A stretch of 13,135 nucleotides of DNA from Pseudomonadota bacterium (GTDB lineage Bacteria > Pseudomonadota > Gammaproteobacteria > Burkholderiales > Rhodocyclaceae): NCBI GenBank assembly GCA_009778425.1, contig WRJU01000223.1, forward strand, positions 1 to 13,135, written 5' to 3'. The notes under the pieces were generated by a model. It was not told where the DNA came from, did not search any database, and saw only the letters and a list, made by a program, of their open reading frames with translations. This document shows, in pieces, positions 7,193 through 13,135 of the stretch; position 1 is the stretch's first letter, and every line of letters begins with the position of its first letter. The translations under genes and the position numbers were made by a program.

Positions 7193-7690
7193 TCAGTTGG
7201 CTTGAATCACGGGGGAAGCGGCGCGCGCCGGAAACAATATCTGGCGTTGAATGGGCGGTATGTCAGCGGTCGTCAGGATAATGGGCGCCGGGAATCCCCC
7301 TGCGGGCAACGTAGTCGTGCCGGTCGGGGAAAATTCAAACCGTAACACTACGGGCTGGGCGTTTATCAGCTCGGAATAGCTGCCTGTGCGCAGCAGCACT
7401 CCACCGCCGTTGGAAACCTGCCAGTCACGGCCATTGAGCGACAGAAAGACCGGTTGATTGGTACGGATGGCTTCGGAACGGGCAAACTGGATGCCCGCGA
7501 CGAGTTCGTCGGCCGCGCCGCGAACGGCCATGTTGCGGTTCATGGTTCTGAACGAGGGAACCGCAACGGCCGCGAGGATGGCGGCAATGGCGATCACGAT
7601 GAGCATTTCGATCAGAGTGAACCCGCCTGCCCGATGGCTGCTTGAGCGAGAAAAGCGCGCGGACAATGCCCGTTTTGTGAAAAAAGTCAT
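7193..7690 (-). CDS. fimT: FimT/GspH-family type IV pseudopilin (minor pilin)
   Basis: 165-residue prepilin of the GspH/FimT family, probably a minor pilin initiating type IV pilus assembly or binding DNA. A long basic leader (MTFFTKRALSARFSRSSSHR) ends in AGG|FTLIEMLIVIAIAAILAAVAVPSF, with cleavage after G23 and Glu at mature position 5. The segment AADELVAGIQFARSEAIRTN is the GspH/FimT signature after the N-terminal helix. The frame is open further upstream, to 7819, but that would overlap the start of the divergent protease gene. The extra residues do not look like a leader, so the ATG at 7690 is preferred; its ribosome-binding site is weak. It is the first gene of the pilus cluster. pilV, pilW and pilX, which usually follow fimT, are not present. 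Confidence 0.88.
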   Translation of the reverse strand: MTFFTKRALSARFSRSSSHRAGGFTLIEMLIVIAIAAILAAVAVPSFRTMNRNMAVRGAADELVAGIQFARSEAIRTNQPVFLSLNGRDWQVSNGGGVLLRTGSYSELINAQPVVLRFEFSPTGTTTLPAGGFPAPIILTTADIPPIQRQILFPARAASPVIQAN

Positions 7691-7720
7691 ATCAGTTCTC
7701 ACGCCCGAATGTACGTTGGG

Positions 7721-7749
7721 AGTGTTGTGACGTTTCAGGCTGACGTCAA
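7721..7749 (-). promoter_or_regulatory. Possible sigma-70 promoter for fimT
   Basis: On the minus strand TTGACG (bases 7749-7744) is a good -35 element. It is followed after 17 bases by AACACT (7726-7721), a poor -10 with three of six consensus positions. Transcription would start roughly 24 bases before the fimT ATG. The -35 overlaps the TGACGTCA palindrome. Confidence 0.25.
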
Positions 7750-7755
7750 GGGCGT

Positions 7756-7783
7756 TTGGAACGATAGCGTTCATCCGTAAAAG
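7756..7783 (+). promoter_or_regulatory. Possible sigma-70 promoter for the protease-Nudix pair
   Basis: TTGGAA (7756-7761) and TAAAAG (7778-7783) are separated by 16 bases and stand about 25 bases before the protease ATG. The match to consensus is partial. The spacer contains most of the GAACG/CGTTC inverted repeat. Confidence 0.25.
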
Positions 7784-7807
7784 TGAATCCGGACAAAGGG
7801 TGTGGGG

Positions 7808-8515
7808 ATGCTGAAGCAAGTAAAAATCTTGCCTGGGCTGGCGCTGCTCGCCATTGCGATGGCGGGGGGAGCGCAGGCGACCGAGCTTGCCTTGTCAGGG
7901 GTCGTGGGGAACCGTGCCGTGATCAACGTCGATAATGGGCCGCCGCAACTGCTGACAGTGGGGAAGAGCACGCCGGACGGGGTACGCCTGCTCTCGATCG
8001 AAGACAATACGGCAGTGGTCGAATTCGAGGGGCGACGCCAAACCCTGCGCCTGGGGGAACGGGTTGTACGGCAGACGGGCGGCGATGCGGGCAAGGCTGG
8101 CGTGGGCACGTTTGACCGCGATCAAGCCCGGAAGGTGCTGGCGCGTGGCGTGGAAATCTCCATCGAATCGGATGCTTCGGGACACTTCCTGATCGACGGG
8201 GAAATCAATGGGCGCGGCGTTCATTTTCTTGTCGATACGGGGGCGTCGCTCATCGCCATCGGTTATTCGACCGCGCAGAGTCTGGGGCTAGACCTGGATG
8301 ACGGGTACAGGAGCCGGGCGCATACTGCGGGCGGATTGGTCGATACTTGGCAGGTGACGCTGAAATCGTTGAAGATAGGCGGGTTGCGTTTCGATAATAT
8401 CGACGCGGTTGTGATGCAGGCCGACATGCCTCAGGTGTTGCTCGGGATGAATATCCTCGAACAGATGGAAATGCGGCGCGACGGCAAGCTGATGCGTTTG
8501 AGGAAGAAACTGTAG
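7808..8515 (+). CDS. Periplasmic retropepsin-like aspartic protease (TIGR02281-type)
   Basis: 235-residue predicted exported or membrane-tethered aspartic protease of the retroviral-protease-like clan. The N-terminus MLKQVKILPGLALLAIAMAG is a signal peptide with likely cleavage at AQA|TE. Residues about 25-90 form a small beta-rich domain. The C-terminal half carries the catalytic motif FLVDTGASLIAIG (DTGAS at 143-147) and the later LLGMNIL (211-217), as in single-domain retropepsins that act as homodimers. The ATG at 7808 is chosen because AAAGGG (7795-7800) sits seven bases before it; a GTG at 7802 would be only one base from that site. It is 12 bases upstream of the Nudix gene. The natural substrate is unknown. 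Confidence 0.85.
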   Translation: MLKQVKILPGLALLAIAMAGGAQATELALSGVVGNRAVINVDNGPPQLLTVGKSTPDGVRLLSIEDNTAVVEFEGRRQTLRLGERVVRQTGGDAGKAGVGTFDRDQARKVLARGVEISIESDASGHFLIDGEINGRGVHFLVDTGASLIAIGYSTAQSLGLDLDDGYRSRAHTAGGLVDTWQVTLKSLKIGGLRFDNIDAVVMQADMPQVLLGMNILEQMEMRRDGKLMRLRKKL

Positions 8516-8527
8516 CGAAGGGCGAAT

Positions 8528-9133
8528 GTGAGCGAAGCGCATGAAATCGTGGGAAAACTGCGGCAGCGGTTAGCGCGGATCGAACCTGACGCCGCTGCCG
8601 GGGACTGGCCCGGCGCGGGTGGCGCCCAGCCCCGCCCGGCGGCGGTGCTCGTGCCGCTGGTGCTTCACGAGCACCGGAAGAACAGCCCCACTGTGCTCTT
8701 CACCCGGCGTACCGATCATCTGCACCATCATCCGGGGCAGATCAGCTTTCCCGGCGGCGGCATGGAAGAGGGCGATTCCTCTGCCGAAGAAACTGCGGTA
8801 CGCGAGGCAGAAGAAGAAATCGGCCTTGCTCCGGAACGGGTCGAACTCATCGGTCGGTTGCCGGACTACCTGACCGGAACCGGCTTTCGCGTCACCCCCG
8901 TGGTAGGGCTTCTGCACTCGCCGATCAAGCTGAAACTGGACGGTTTTGAAGTTGCCGAAGCGTTTGAAGTGCCGCTGGCGCATTTTCTCGATCCTGCCAA
9001 CCACCGGCAGCACAGCATCCGGATAAACGGCGGCGAGATGCGCAGCTTCCACGCCATGCCCTATGGCAGCTACTTCATCTGGGGTGCGACGGCGGGCATG
9101 TTGATGACGCTCTACCAATTGCTTACTGAGTGA
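8528..9133 (+). CDS. nudL: CoA pyrophosphatase-type Nudix hydrolase
   Basis: 201-residue Nudix hydrolase of the NudL/YeaB class, expected to cleave CoA and its derivatives to 4'-phosphopantetheine compounds and 3',5'-ADP. The class-specific motif before the Nudix box is present: VLFTRRTDHLHHHPGQISFPGG (56-77). The box itself follows (REAEEEIGL, 92-100, supplying the metal-binding glutamates). The first box Glu is displaced, as in other members of this class, because of a one-residue length difference. The start is GTG at 8528; AAGGG lies five bases upstream, while the overlapping ATG at 8526 runs straight into TGA. It most likely shares a transcript with the protease gene 12 bases upstream. 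Any functional link between the two is unknown. Confidence 0.88.
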   Translation: MSEAHEIVGKLRQRLARIEPDAAAGDWPGAGGAQPRPAAVLVPLVLHEHRKNSPTVLFTRRTDHLHHHPGQISFPGGGMEEGDSSAEETAVREAEEEIGLAPERVELIGRLPDYLTGTGFRVTPVVGLLHSPIKLKLDGFEVAEAFEVPLAHFLDPANHRQHSIRINGGEMRSFHAMPYGSYFIWGATAGMLMTLYQLLTE

Positions 9134-9227
9134 GCGCTCATCTGCATTTCCCTGTCATTAAAAGGGCTGAGGTAATGGCGGCTGAGCAGATGTAAAAAAG
9201 CAGCCGGGGTTCGATGCGTTCGCTGAC
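9134..9227. other. Convergent intergenic region, Nudix gene / ytfL-like gene
   Basis: 94 bases between two convergent genes. It contains CATCTGC (9139-9145) and its inverse GCAGATG (9186-9192) separated by 40 bases, the second followed by TAAAAAAG. The loop is long and there is no T-run after the stem on either strand, so a terminator is not established. Confidence 0.3.
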
Positions 9228-10553
9228 TCAGGGCAGTCCGACCGCCGTTTCGCCCTCTTCTTCCATTGCTGGTTTCAGTGATCGGCTGGCCAGTACTTTG
9301 TCGATGCGTTTGCCGTCGAGGTCGATCACTTCCAGCCGCCAGGTTTCCCAGGCAATTACGTCGCCCGTGCGTGGCAGCCTGCCGAGCAGCCACATGATCA
9401 TGCCAGACAGGGTGTGGTAGCGACCTTTGTCCTCTTCGGGGACTTCCCGCAATTCGAGCAAGTCCTTGAGTTCCGGCAACGGGATAAGCCCGTCGAGCAG
9501 CCATGACCCATCCTCGCGGCGCACGGCCCAGGCATCTTCCTGGCGATCTGTGCGGAACTCGCCGGTTACGGCTTCCATGACGTCCTGGAGCGCCACCAGC
9601 CCCTGCACTTCGCCGTATTCGTCGATCACGAAGGCCATGTGTGAACCGGAGGCACGGAATTGTTCGAGCAATTCCATACCGGTCAGCGTCTCGGGCACGT
9701 AGACGGGGCTTTGCAACTGGCTGGCGATGTCGGGTCGGCCACCCTTGAGCGTCTGGTTGAAGAGGTGCTTGCACGAGATGATGCCGAGGATTTCTTCGAG
9801 CCCTCCCCGGCACACCGGGAAACGCGAATGCTCGGATTCCTCCACGCGCGCGAGGTTTTCTTCCAGAGGCCGTTCAGTGTCCAGCCAGACAATGTCCGAA
9901 CGCGGGATCATCAATGAGCCGATCTGGCGGTCATCGAGGCGGAAGACGTTACGCACCATCGCGTGTTCGTTCTTCTCGATCACGCCGCTTTCCGAGCCTT
10001 CTTCGAGCAGGGCGTGGATTTCCTCCTCGGTCACGCCGGGCGATTTTTCGTCACGCAGCCCCAACAGGCGCAGCAGGAGCGCGGTCGAATACGACAACAT
10101 GAGCACGGCAGGGCGCGAGATGATGGCCAACGCATTCATCGGGCGAGCTACCCGCCGGGCAATGCCTTCAGGGTTGATCTGGCCGATACGCTTGGGAACC
10201 AACTCGCCGATTACGATGGTGATGTAAGTGATGAGCAGCACTACGAAAGTGGTTGCCGTGACTTCGCTGGGACGCTGCGCCAGGCCCAGTTCACGCAACC
10301 ACGCGGCAACCGGCGCGGACAGCGCCGCTTCGCTCATGACACCGATCAGGATACCGGTAGAGGTCAGGACGATCTGGATGGTCGACAGGAAACGGGTCGG
10401 TTTTTCCCCGAGGCTCACCGCGACCCTGGCCGCCAAATCCCCTTCCTCGGCCAGTTTGGCGAGCTTTGCGCGCCGGGCAGTGACCAGCGCGATTTCCGAC
10501 ATGGCGAAAACGCCGTTGATGACAATCAGAAGGACGAGAACAAAGATTTCCAT
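9228..10553 (-). CDS. CNNM/CBS/CorC-domain membrane protein (HlyC/CorC, YtfL type)
   Basis: 441-residue inner-membrane protein of the HlyC/CorC family. Domains in order: a CNNM (DUF21) transmembrane domain at about 1-190, with hydrophobic segments near 3-17, 57-78, 102-118 and 143-165 and the conserved ITIVIGELVPKRIG (111-124); a pair of CBS domains at about 205-335 (MIPRSDIVWLD, FPVCRGGLEEILGIIS, MAFVIDEYGEVQGLV); and a C-terminal CorC/HlyC transporter-associated domain at about 345-425 (WLLDGLIPLPELKDLL, TLSGMIMWLLGRLP). Members are linked to Mg2+/Co2+ efflux, and E. coli YtfL (PaeA) to polyamine export; which applies here cannot be decided. The older name 'hemolysin' reflects family history, not demonstrated function. 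The ATG at 10553 has only a weak ribosome-binding site. It appears to be transcribed alone. Confidence 0.9.
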   Translation of the reverse strand: MEIFVLVLLIVINGVFAMSEIALVTARRAKLAKLAEEGDLAARVAVSLGEKPTRFLSTIQIVLTSTGILIGVMSEAALSAPVAAWLRELGLAQRPSEVTATTFVVLLITYITIVIGELVPKRIGQINPEGIARRVARPMNALAIISRPAVLMLSYSTALLLRLLGLRDEKSPGVTEEEIHALLEEGSESGVIEKNEHAMVRNVFRLDDRQIGSLMIPRSDIVWLDTERPLEENLARVEESEHSRFPVCRGGLEEILGIISCKHLFNQTLKGGRPDIASQLQSPVYVPETLTGMELLEQFRASGSHMAFVIDEYGEVQGLVALQDVMEAVTGEFRTDRQEDAWAVRREDGSWLLDGLIPLPELKDLLELREVPEEDKGRYHTLSGMIMWLLGRLPRTGDVIAWETWRLEVIDLDGKRIDKVLASRSLKPAMEEEGETAVGLP

Positions 10554-10620
10554 TGCAACGTCCGCGCGTCTCTTAAACGCTCCGCGCGGAAACGGTATTG
10601 TCTATGCGAGGTGACAATCT

Positions 10621-10682
10621 AACACACGTTTATCCTGATTCGCACAAATTCTCCTCCTCGGAGGGGAATCCCGATGTGTGTT
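10621..10682. repeat. Nested inverted repeats downstream of tldD
   Basis: Outer arms AACACAC (10621-10627) and GTGTGTT (10676-10682) enclose an inner imperfect stem TTCTCCTCC / GGAGGGGAA (10649-10668, one mismatch, two-base gap). The rightmost base touches the tldD stop codon. In the tldD transcript this would fold just after the stop, but it lacks a good T-tract. It may act as a 3' stabilising structure or a weak terminator. Confidence 0.35.
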
Positions 10683-12121
10683 CAGCCCGTTCCTCCTACC
10701 GTCAGAGCGTCGATGCGCAGGGTAGGCTGCCCCACGCCCACCGGTACGCTTTGCCCGTCCTTGCCGCAGGAGCCGATGCCTGGGTCGAGAGCCATGTCGT
10801 TGCCGATGAGGCTGATGCGGGTCAGCGCATCCGGGCCGTTGCCGATGAGCGCCGCGCCCTTGACAGGGTGGGTGACCTTGCCGTTTTCGATCAGGTAGGC
10901 CTCGGAAGCGGAGAACACGAACTTGCCGGAGGTGATGTCGACCTGGCCGCCGCCGAAATTGACCGCGTACAGCCCCTTTTTGACCGAAGCAATAATCTCG
11001 GCAGGGTCGCGTTCGCCGTTGAGCATGAAGGTATTGGTCATGCGCGGCAGGGGCATGTGGGCGTAGGACTCGCGCCGCCCGTTCCCGGTGGGCTTCATGC
11101 CCATCAGGCGGGCATTGGTCATGTCCTGCATGTAGCGGGTCAGGATGCCGTCTTCGATCAGCACCGTGCGCGCGCCGGGATTGCCTTCGTCGTCGATGGT
11201 CAATGAACCGCGCCGATCCGGCAGCGAGCCGTCGTCGACCACGGTGACGCCGCGCGCGGCGACCTGCTCGCCGATACGGCCTGAAAAAGCTGAACTGCCC
11301 TTGCGGTTGAAGTCGCCTTCCAGTCCATGCCCGATAGCCTCGTGCAGCAGAATGCCCGGCCAGCCGGGGCCCAATACAACAGTCATGGTTCCGGCGGGCG
11401 CGGCAACCGCTTCGAGGTTGACGCGAGCCTGGCGCACGGCATCCAACGCATAGCCGCGCAACTTCTCTTCGGTAAAGTAGCCGTAGTCGAAACGCCCGCC
11501 CCCGCCCGCGCTGCCCTGTTCGCGCCGTCCGCCGTCTTCCATGATGACGGTCAGGGAGACCCGCACCAGCGGCCTGACATCGGCAGCCATGTGTCCGTCG
11601 CTACGCGCTACCAGTACGACTTCCCACGTCCCGGCAAGACCGGCCATGACCTGAATGACGCGCGGGTCGGCGGCGCGGGCGAACGCTTCCAGCCGTTCGA
11701 GCAGTTGCACTTTGGCGGTATCGTCGAGCGAGGCGAGCGGGTCGTCGGCGCGGTAGAGTTTGGCGGGAGGTTTGCGCGGCGTCGTTTTTACCTTCTGTTT
11801 CCTGCCTGTCGCGCCAATGGCCCGTGTGACGCGAACGGCATCGAGCAGCGCATCCATCGAAATATCGTCGGAATAGGCAAAGGCGGTCTTTTCGCCGCTC
11901 ACCGCGCGTACCCCGACGCCTTCCTCGATACTGAAACTGCCCGACTTGACGATGCCTTCTTCCAGCCCCCATCCTTCGGCGCGGGCATATTGAAAATAAA
12001 GGTCGCCGTAATCGACGCCGCGCCGCATCAGCTTGCGAAGCGCTTTTTCGAGTTCTTCCCGCCCCAAGTTGTGGGGCGAGAGCAGGTAACGGTCAGCAGC
12101 CTTGAGCGCGTTTTTTGTCAT
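10682..12121 (-). CDS. tldD: TldD metalloprotease subunit
   Basis: 479-residue TldD, cytoplasmic partner of TldE (PmbA). The TldD/E heterodimer is a zinc-dependent peptidase that degrades unfolded peptides and, in enterobacteria, processes microcin B17 and the CcdA antitoxin. The metal-binding motif HEAIGH is at 260-265 (ILLHEAIGHGLEGD). The C-terminal Cys of the SCGKDGQSVPVGVGQPTLRI segment (C452) corresponds to the conserved third metal ligand. The length is typical (E. coli TldD is 481 aa). The start ATG at 12121 follows the nitrilase stop by 47 bases on the same strand, and no terminator lies between, so the two are probably cotranscribed. The tldE/pmbA partner is not in this window, which is common since the two are often unlinked. 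Confidence 0.95.
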   Translation of the reverse strand: MTKNALKAADRYLLSPHNLGREELEKALRKLMRRGVDYGDLYFQYARAEGWGLEEGIVKSGSFSIEEGVGVRAVSGEKTAFAYSDDISMDALLDAVRVTRAIGATGRKQKVKTTPRKPPAKLYRADDPLASLDDTAKVQLLERLEAFARAADPRVIQVMAGLAGTWEVVLVARSDGHMAADVRPLVRVSLTVIMEDGGRREQGSAGGGGRFDYGYFTEEKLRGYALDAVRQARVNLEAVAAPAGTMTVVLGPGWPGILLHEAIGHGLEGDFNRKGSSAFSGRIGEQVAARGVTVVDDGSLPDRRGSLTIDDEGNPGARTVLIEDGILTRYMQDMTNARLMGMKPTGNGRRESYAHMPLPRMTNTFMLNGERDPAEIIASVKKGLYAVNFGGGQVDITSGKFVFSASEAYLIENGKVTHPVKGAALIGNGPDALTRISLIGNDMALDPGIGSCGKDGQSVPVGVGQPTLRIDALTVGGTG

Positions 12122-12168
12122 CGTGTGCGGTTCCGGTCATCAGGCGATATAGGGTAAAGGATTTTTCG

Positions 12169-13011
12169 TCAGAAAAGTTCCGGGCGGCGGTGATTCAGAG
12201 CGGGCAGGCAGCGGCGAACCATGACGAGCCGGGCGGGATCGAGTTCGGCCACGATCACGCCCGCTCCTTCCGGGCGGCAGGCGAGAATATCACCCCAGGG
12301 GTCGACGATCATGCTATGCCCCCAAGTGCGCCGCCCATGCGGGTGCAGCCCATGCGGGTGCAGCCCACCTTGGGCCGCAGCCACCAGAAAACATTGATTT
12401 TCAATGGCTCGCGCCCGTATCAGCGTTTCCCAGTGCGCTCGTCCGGTCGTGTGTGTAAAGGCAGCGGGCAGGATGATCAGGTCGACTTCGCCCATCGCGC
12501 GGAAAAGTTCGGGGAAGCGCAGGTCATAGCACACTGCGAGCCCCACCCTTCCGGCGGGGGAGTCGAAACACACCACGCGCGCGCCCGGCTCGATACTGGC
12601 TGCCTCGTCGTAATGTTCCCCGCTGGTGCTGAAGCCGAAGAGATGAATCTTGTCGTAACGCGCTACTTGCTTGCCACGATCATCGAAAACCAGCGCGGTG
12701 TTGCGTGTTTTATCTGGCGCGTCCGCCGCCAGCGGCAGCGTACCGCCGACAATCCATATTCCGTGGCGCGCGGCGGTTTCGCTCAGGAACTCCTGAACCG
12801 GCCCGCAGCCTTCGTGTTCGCTTGCGCGAATCTTGGCGGCCTCGTCGGATGACATCAGCGCGAAATACTCTGGCAGCGCCACCATTCTCGCGCCCCTGGC
12901 AACGGCCTCAGAGATCAGTTCGTCCGCTACCGCGAGATTGGCCGCCACATCGGGGCCGGAGACGGTCTGGAGGGCGGCGATTTTAGGAAGCAGGTTAACT
13001 TTTTCAAGCAT
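12169..13011 (-). CDS. Nitrilase-superfamily C-N hydrolase (Nit1-like amidase)
   Basis: 280-residue member of the nitrilase superfamily, Nit branch. Close relatives hydrolyse deaminated glutathione or omega-amides such as 2-oxoglutaramate, as metabolite repair. The catalytic triad is intact: E48 (ALPEYFALM), K121 (RYDKIHLFG) and C161 (AVCYDLRFPELF). Also typical are HTTGRAHWETLIRARAIEN and GRRTWGHSMIVDPWG. Just before the latter, GLHPH is duplicated (216-220 and 221-225) by a 15-bp tandem repeat in the DNA; relatives usually have a single GxHxxGRRT. The C-terminus is conventional. The start at 13011 is plausible but has no clear Shine-Dalgarno. The order nitrilase then tldD, with a possible yhdP upstream, is common in betaproteobacteria. 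Confidence 0.9.
   Translation of the reverse strand: MLEKVNLLPKIAALQTVSGPDVAANLAVADELISEAVARGARMVALPEYFALMSSDEAAKIRASEHEGCGPVQEFLSETAARHGIWIVGGTLPLAADAPDKTRNTALVFDDRGKQVARYDKIHLFGFSTSGEHYDEAASIEPGARVVCFDSPAGRVGLAVCYDLRFPELFRAMGEVDLIILPAAFTHTTGRAHWETLIRARAIENQCFLVAAAQGGLHPHGLHPHGRRTWGHSMIVDPWGDILACRPEGAGVIVAELDPARLVMVRRCLPALNHRRPELF
12333..12367. repeat. 15-bp direct tandem repeat inside the nitrilase gene
   Basis: The unit GCCCATGCGGGTGCA occurs twice back to back (12333-12347 and 12348-12362), followed by a partial third copy GCCCA. Being a multiple of three, it preserves the frame and adds five residues (GLHPH) to the protein. Confidence 0.9.
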
Positions 13012-13054
13012 GGATCAGTGCTGATGATGGAATGGCTTTGAGGAAGGTTTGGCT

Positions 13055-13070
13055 CCGTCATCCATGACGG
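13055..13070. repeat. Short inverted repeat upstream of the nitrilase gene
   Basis: CCGTCAT (13055-13061) and ATGACGG (13064-13070) are perfect inverses around CC. The repeat lies between the end of the upstream frame (stop at 13093-13091) and the nitrilase start. It may be a small RNA hairpin or a protein-binding palindrome; no T-tract follows. Confidence 0.35.
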
Positions 13071-13090
13071 GGATTGCGCTTGGCGCGTGT

Positions 13091-13135
13091 TCAGCGCTTA
13101 GCCTCTGTCGCGCTGTTCTTGTTGTCCTTGGGCTG
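13091..13135 (-). CDS. C-terminal end of an upstream gene, possibly yhdP (partial)
   Basis: On the minus strand the frame entering from the right edge reads QPKDNKNSATEAKR and stops at 13093-13091, 79 bases before the nitrilase start. The polar, charged, low-complexity composition is typical of a protein tail. In many betaproteobacteria the gene before this nitrilase-tldD pair encodes the large envelope protein YhdP (AsmA-like, phospholipid transport), so this is a reasonable guess. Only 14 residues are visible, and sequence alone cannot confirm it. Confidence 0.35.
   Translation of the reverse strand, partial: QPKDNKNSATEAKR

Larger units (their letters stand above)
7691..7807. promoter_or_regulatory. 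Divergent fimT / aspartic protease intergenic region
   Basis: 117 bases separating two divergent transcription units. It contains two copies of TGACGT in the same orientation (7728-7733 and 7741-7746, 13 bases apart); the second is part of the palindrome TGACGTCA. A short inverted repeat GAACG-ATAG-CGTTC lies at 7759-7772. The positions suggest regulator binding over both promoters, but no known operator was recognised. Confidence 0.45.

Noticed and set aside
7691..7819. N-terminal extension of fimT to a start at 7819
   Set aside because: It would overlap the divergent protease start, has no ribosome-binding site, and would place over 65 residues before the prepilin cleavage site.
9139..9199. 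Terminator between the Nudix gene and the ytfL-like gene
   Set aside because: The arms are only 7 bp with a 40-base loop, and an A-run rather than a T-run follows on the plus strand.
9112..9813. 233-codon open frame on the minus strand
   Set aside because: It overlaps the CorC-type gene in another frame on the same strand and is Arg/Gly-rich, as expected from out-of-frame reading of GC-rich DNA.
11327..12157. 276-codon open frame on the plus strand
   Set aside because: Antisense to tldD, which has intact catalytic motifs; no ribosome-binding site or recognisable domain.
12115..12852. 245-codon open frame on the plus strand
   Set aside because: Antisense to the nitrilase gene and the tldD start; no recognisable domain.
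1..13135. CRISPR arrays, insertion sequences, tRNA genes, phage or defence genes
   Set aside because: No regularly spaced repeats, transposase motifs, cloverleaf-type sequences or defence domains were seen on reading both strands.

Overview
The window looks like chromosomal DNA of a proteobacterium, most likely a betaproteobacterium. It is mostly GC-rich and densely coded. The likely YhdP - nitrilase - TldD run, the FimT/PilY1/PilE pilus genes with betaproteobacterial-type PilE and PilY1 C-termini, and a CorC/HlyC-type membrane protein all fit that group. No tRNA, rRNA, CRISPR array, transposase or phage gene was seen.

Layout. (1) Positions 1-2590 (+): the 3' part of frdA and all of frdB, overlapping by 4 bases. 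They encode the flavoprotein and iron-sulfur subunits of a quinol:fumarate reductase/succinate dehydrogenase that closely resembles the Wolinella/Campylobacter enzyme; the membrane subunit is presumably upstream. (2) Positions 2571-7690 (-): a type IV pilus accessory cluster, in transcription order fimT, a small proline-rich exported peptide, pilY1 and pilE. The core minor pilins PilV, PilW and PilX, usually found between fimT and pilY1, are absent. pilE runs 20 bases into the end of frdB on the opposite strand. (3) Positions 7808-9133 (+): a periplasmic retropepsin-like aspartic protease and a CoA-pyrophosphatase-type Nudix hydrolase, 12 bases apart, transcribed divergently from fimT. (4) Positions 9228-10553 (-): a CNNM/CBS/CorC membrane protein of the YtfL type. 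(5) Positions 10682-13135 (-): tldD, a nitrilase-family amidase and the last codons of what is probably yhdP.

How the genes fit together. FrdAB with its missing membrane partner would exchange electrons between the quinone pool and fumarate/succinate. In the pilus block, FimT and PilE would be processed by prepilin peptidase, and PilY1 would sit at the pilus tip as adhesin and assembly primer. The remaining genes are housekeeping: CoA-derivative clean-up, ion or polyamine handling, TldD-dependent peptide processing and amidase repair.

No clearly new defence or mobile system is visible. The points most worth following are the AT-rich N-terminal half of pilY1, the small proline-rich gene with a seven-base homopolymer that replaces pilVWX, the loss of a predicted 2Fe-2S cysteine in FrdB, the apparently relocated calcium loop in PilY1, and a 15-bp tandem duplication in the nitrilase gene.
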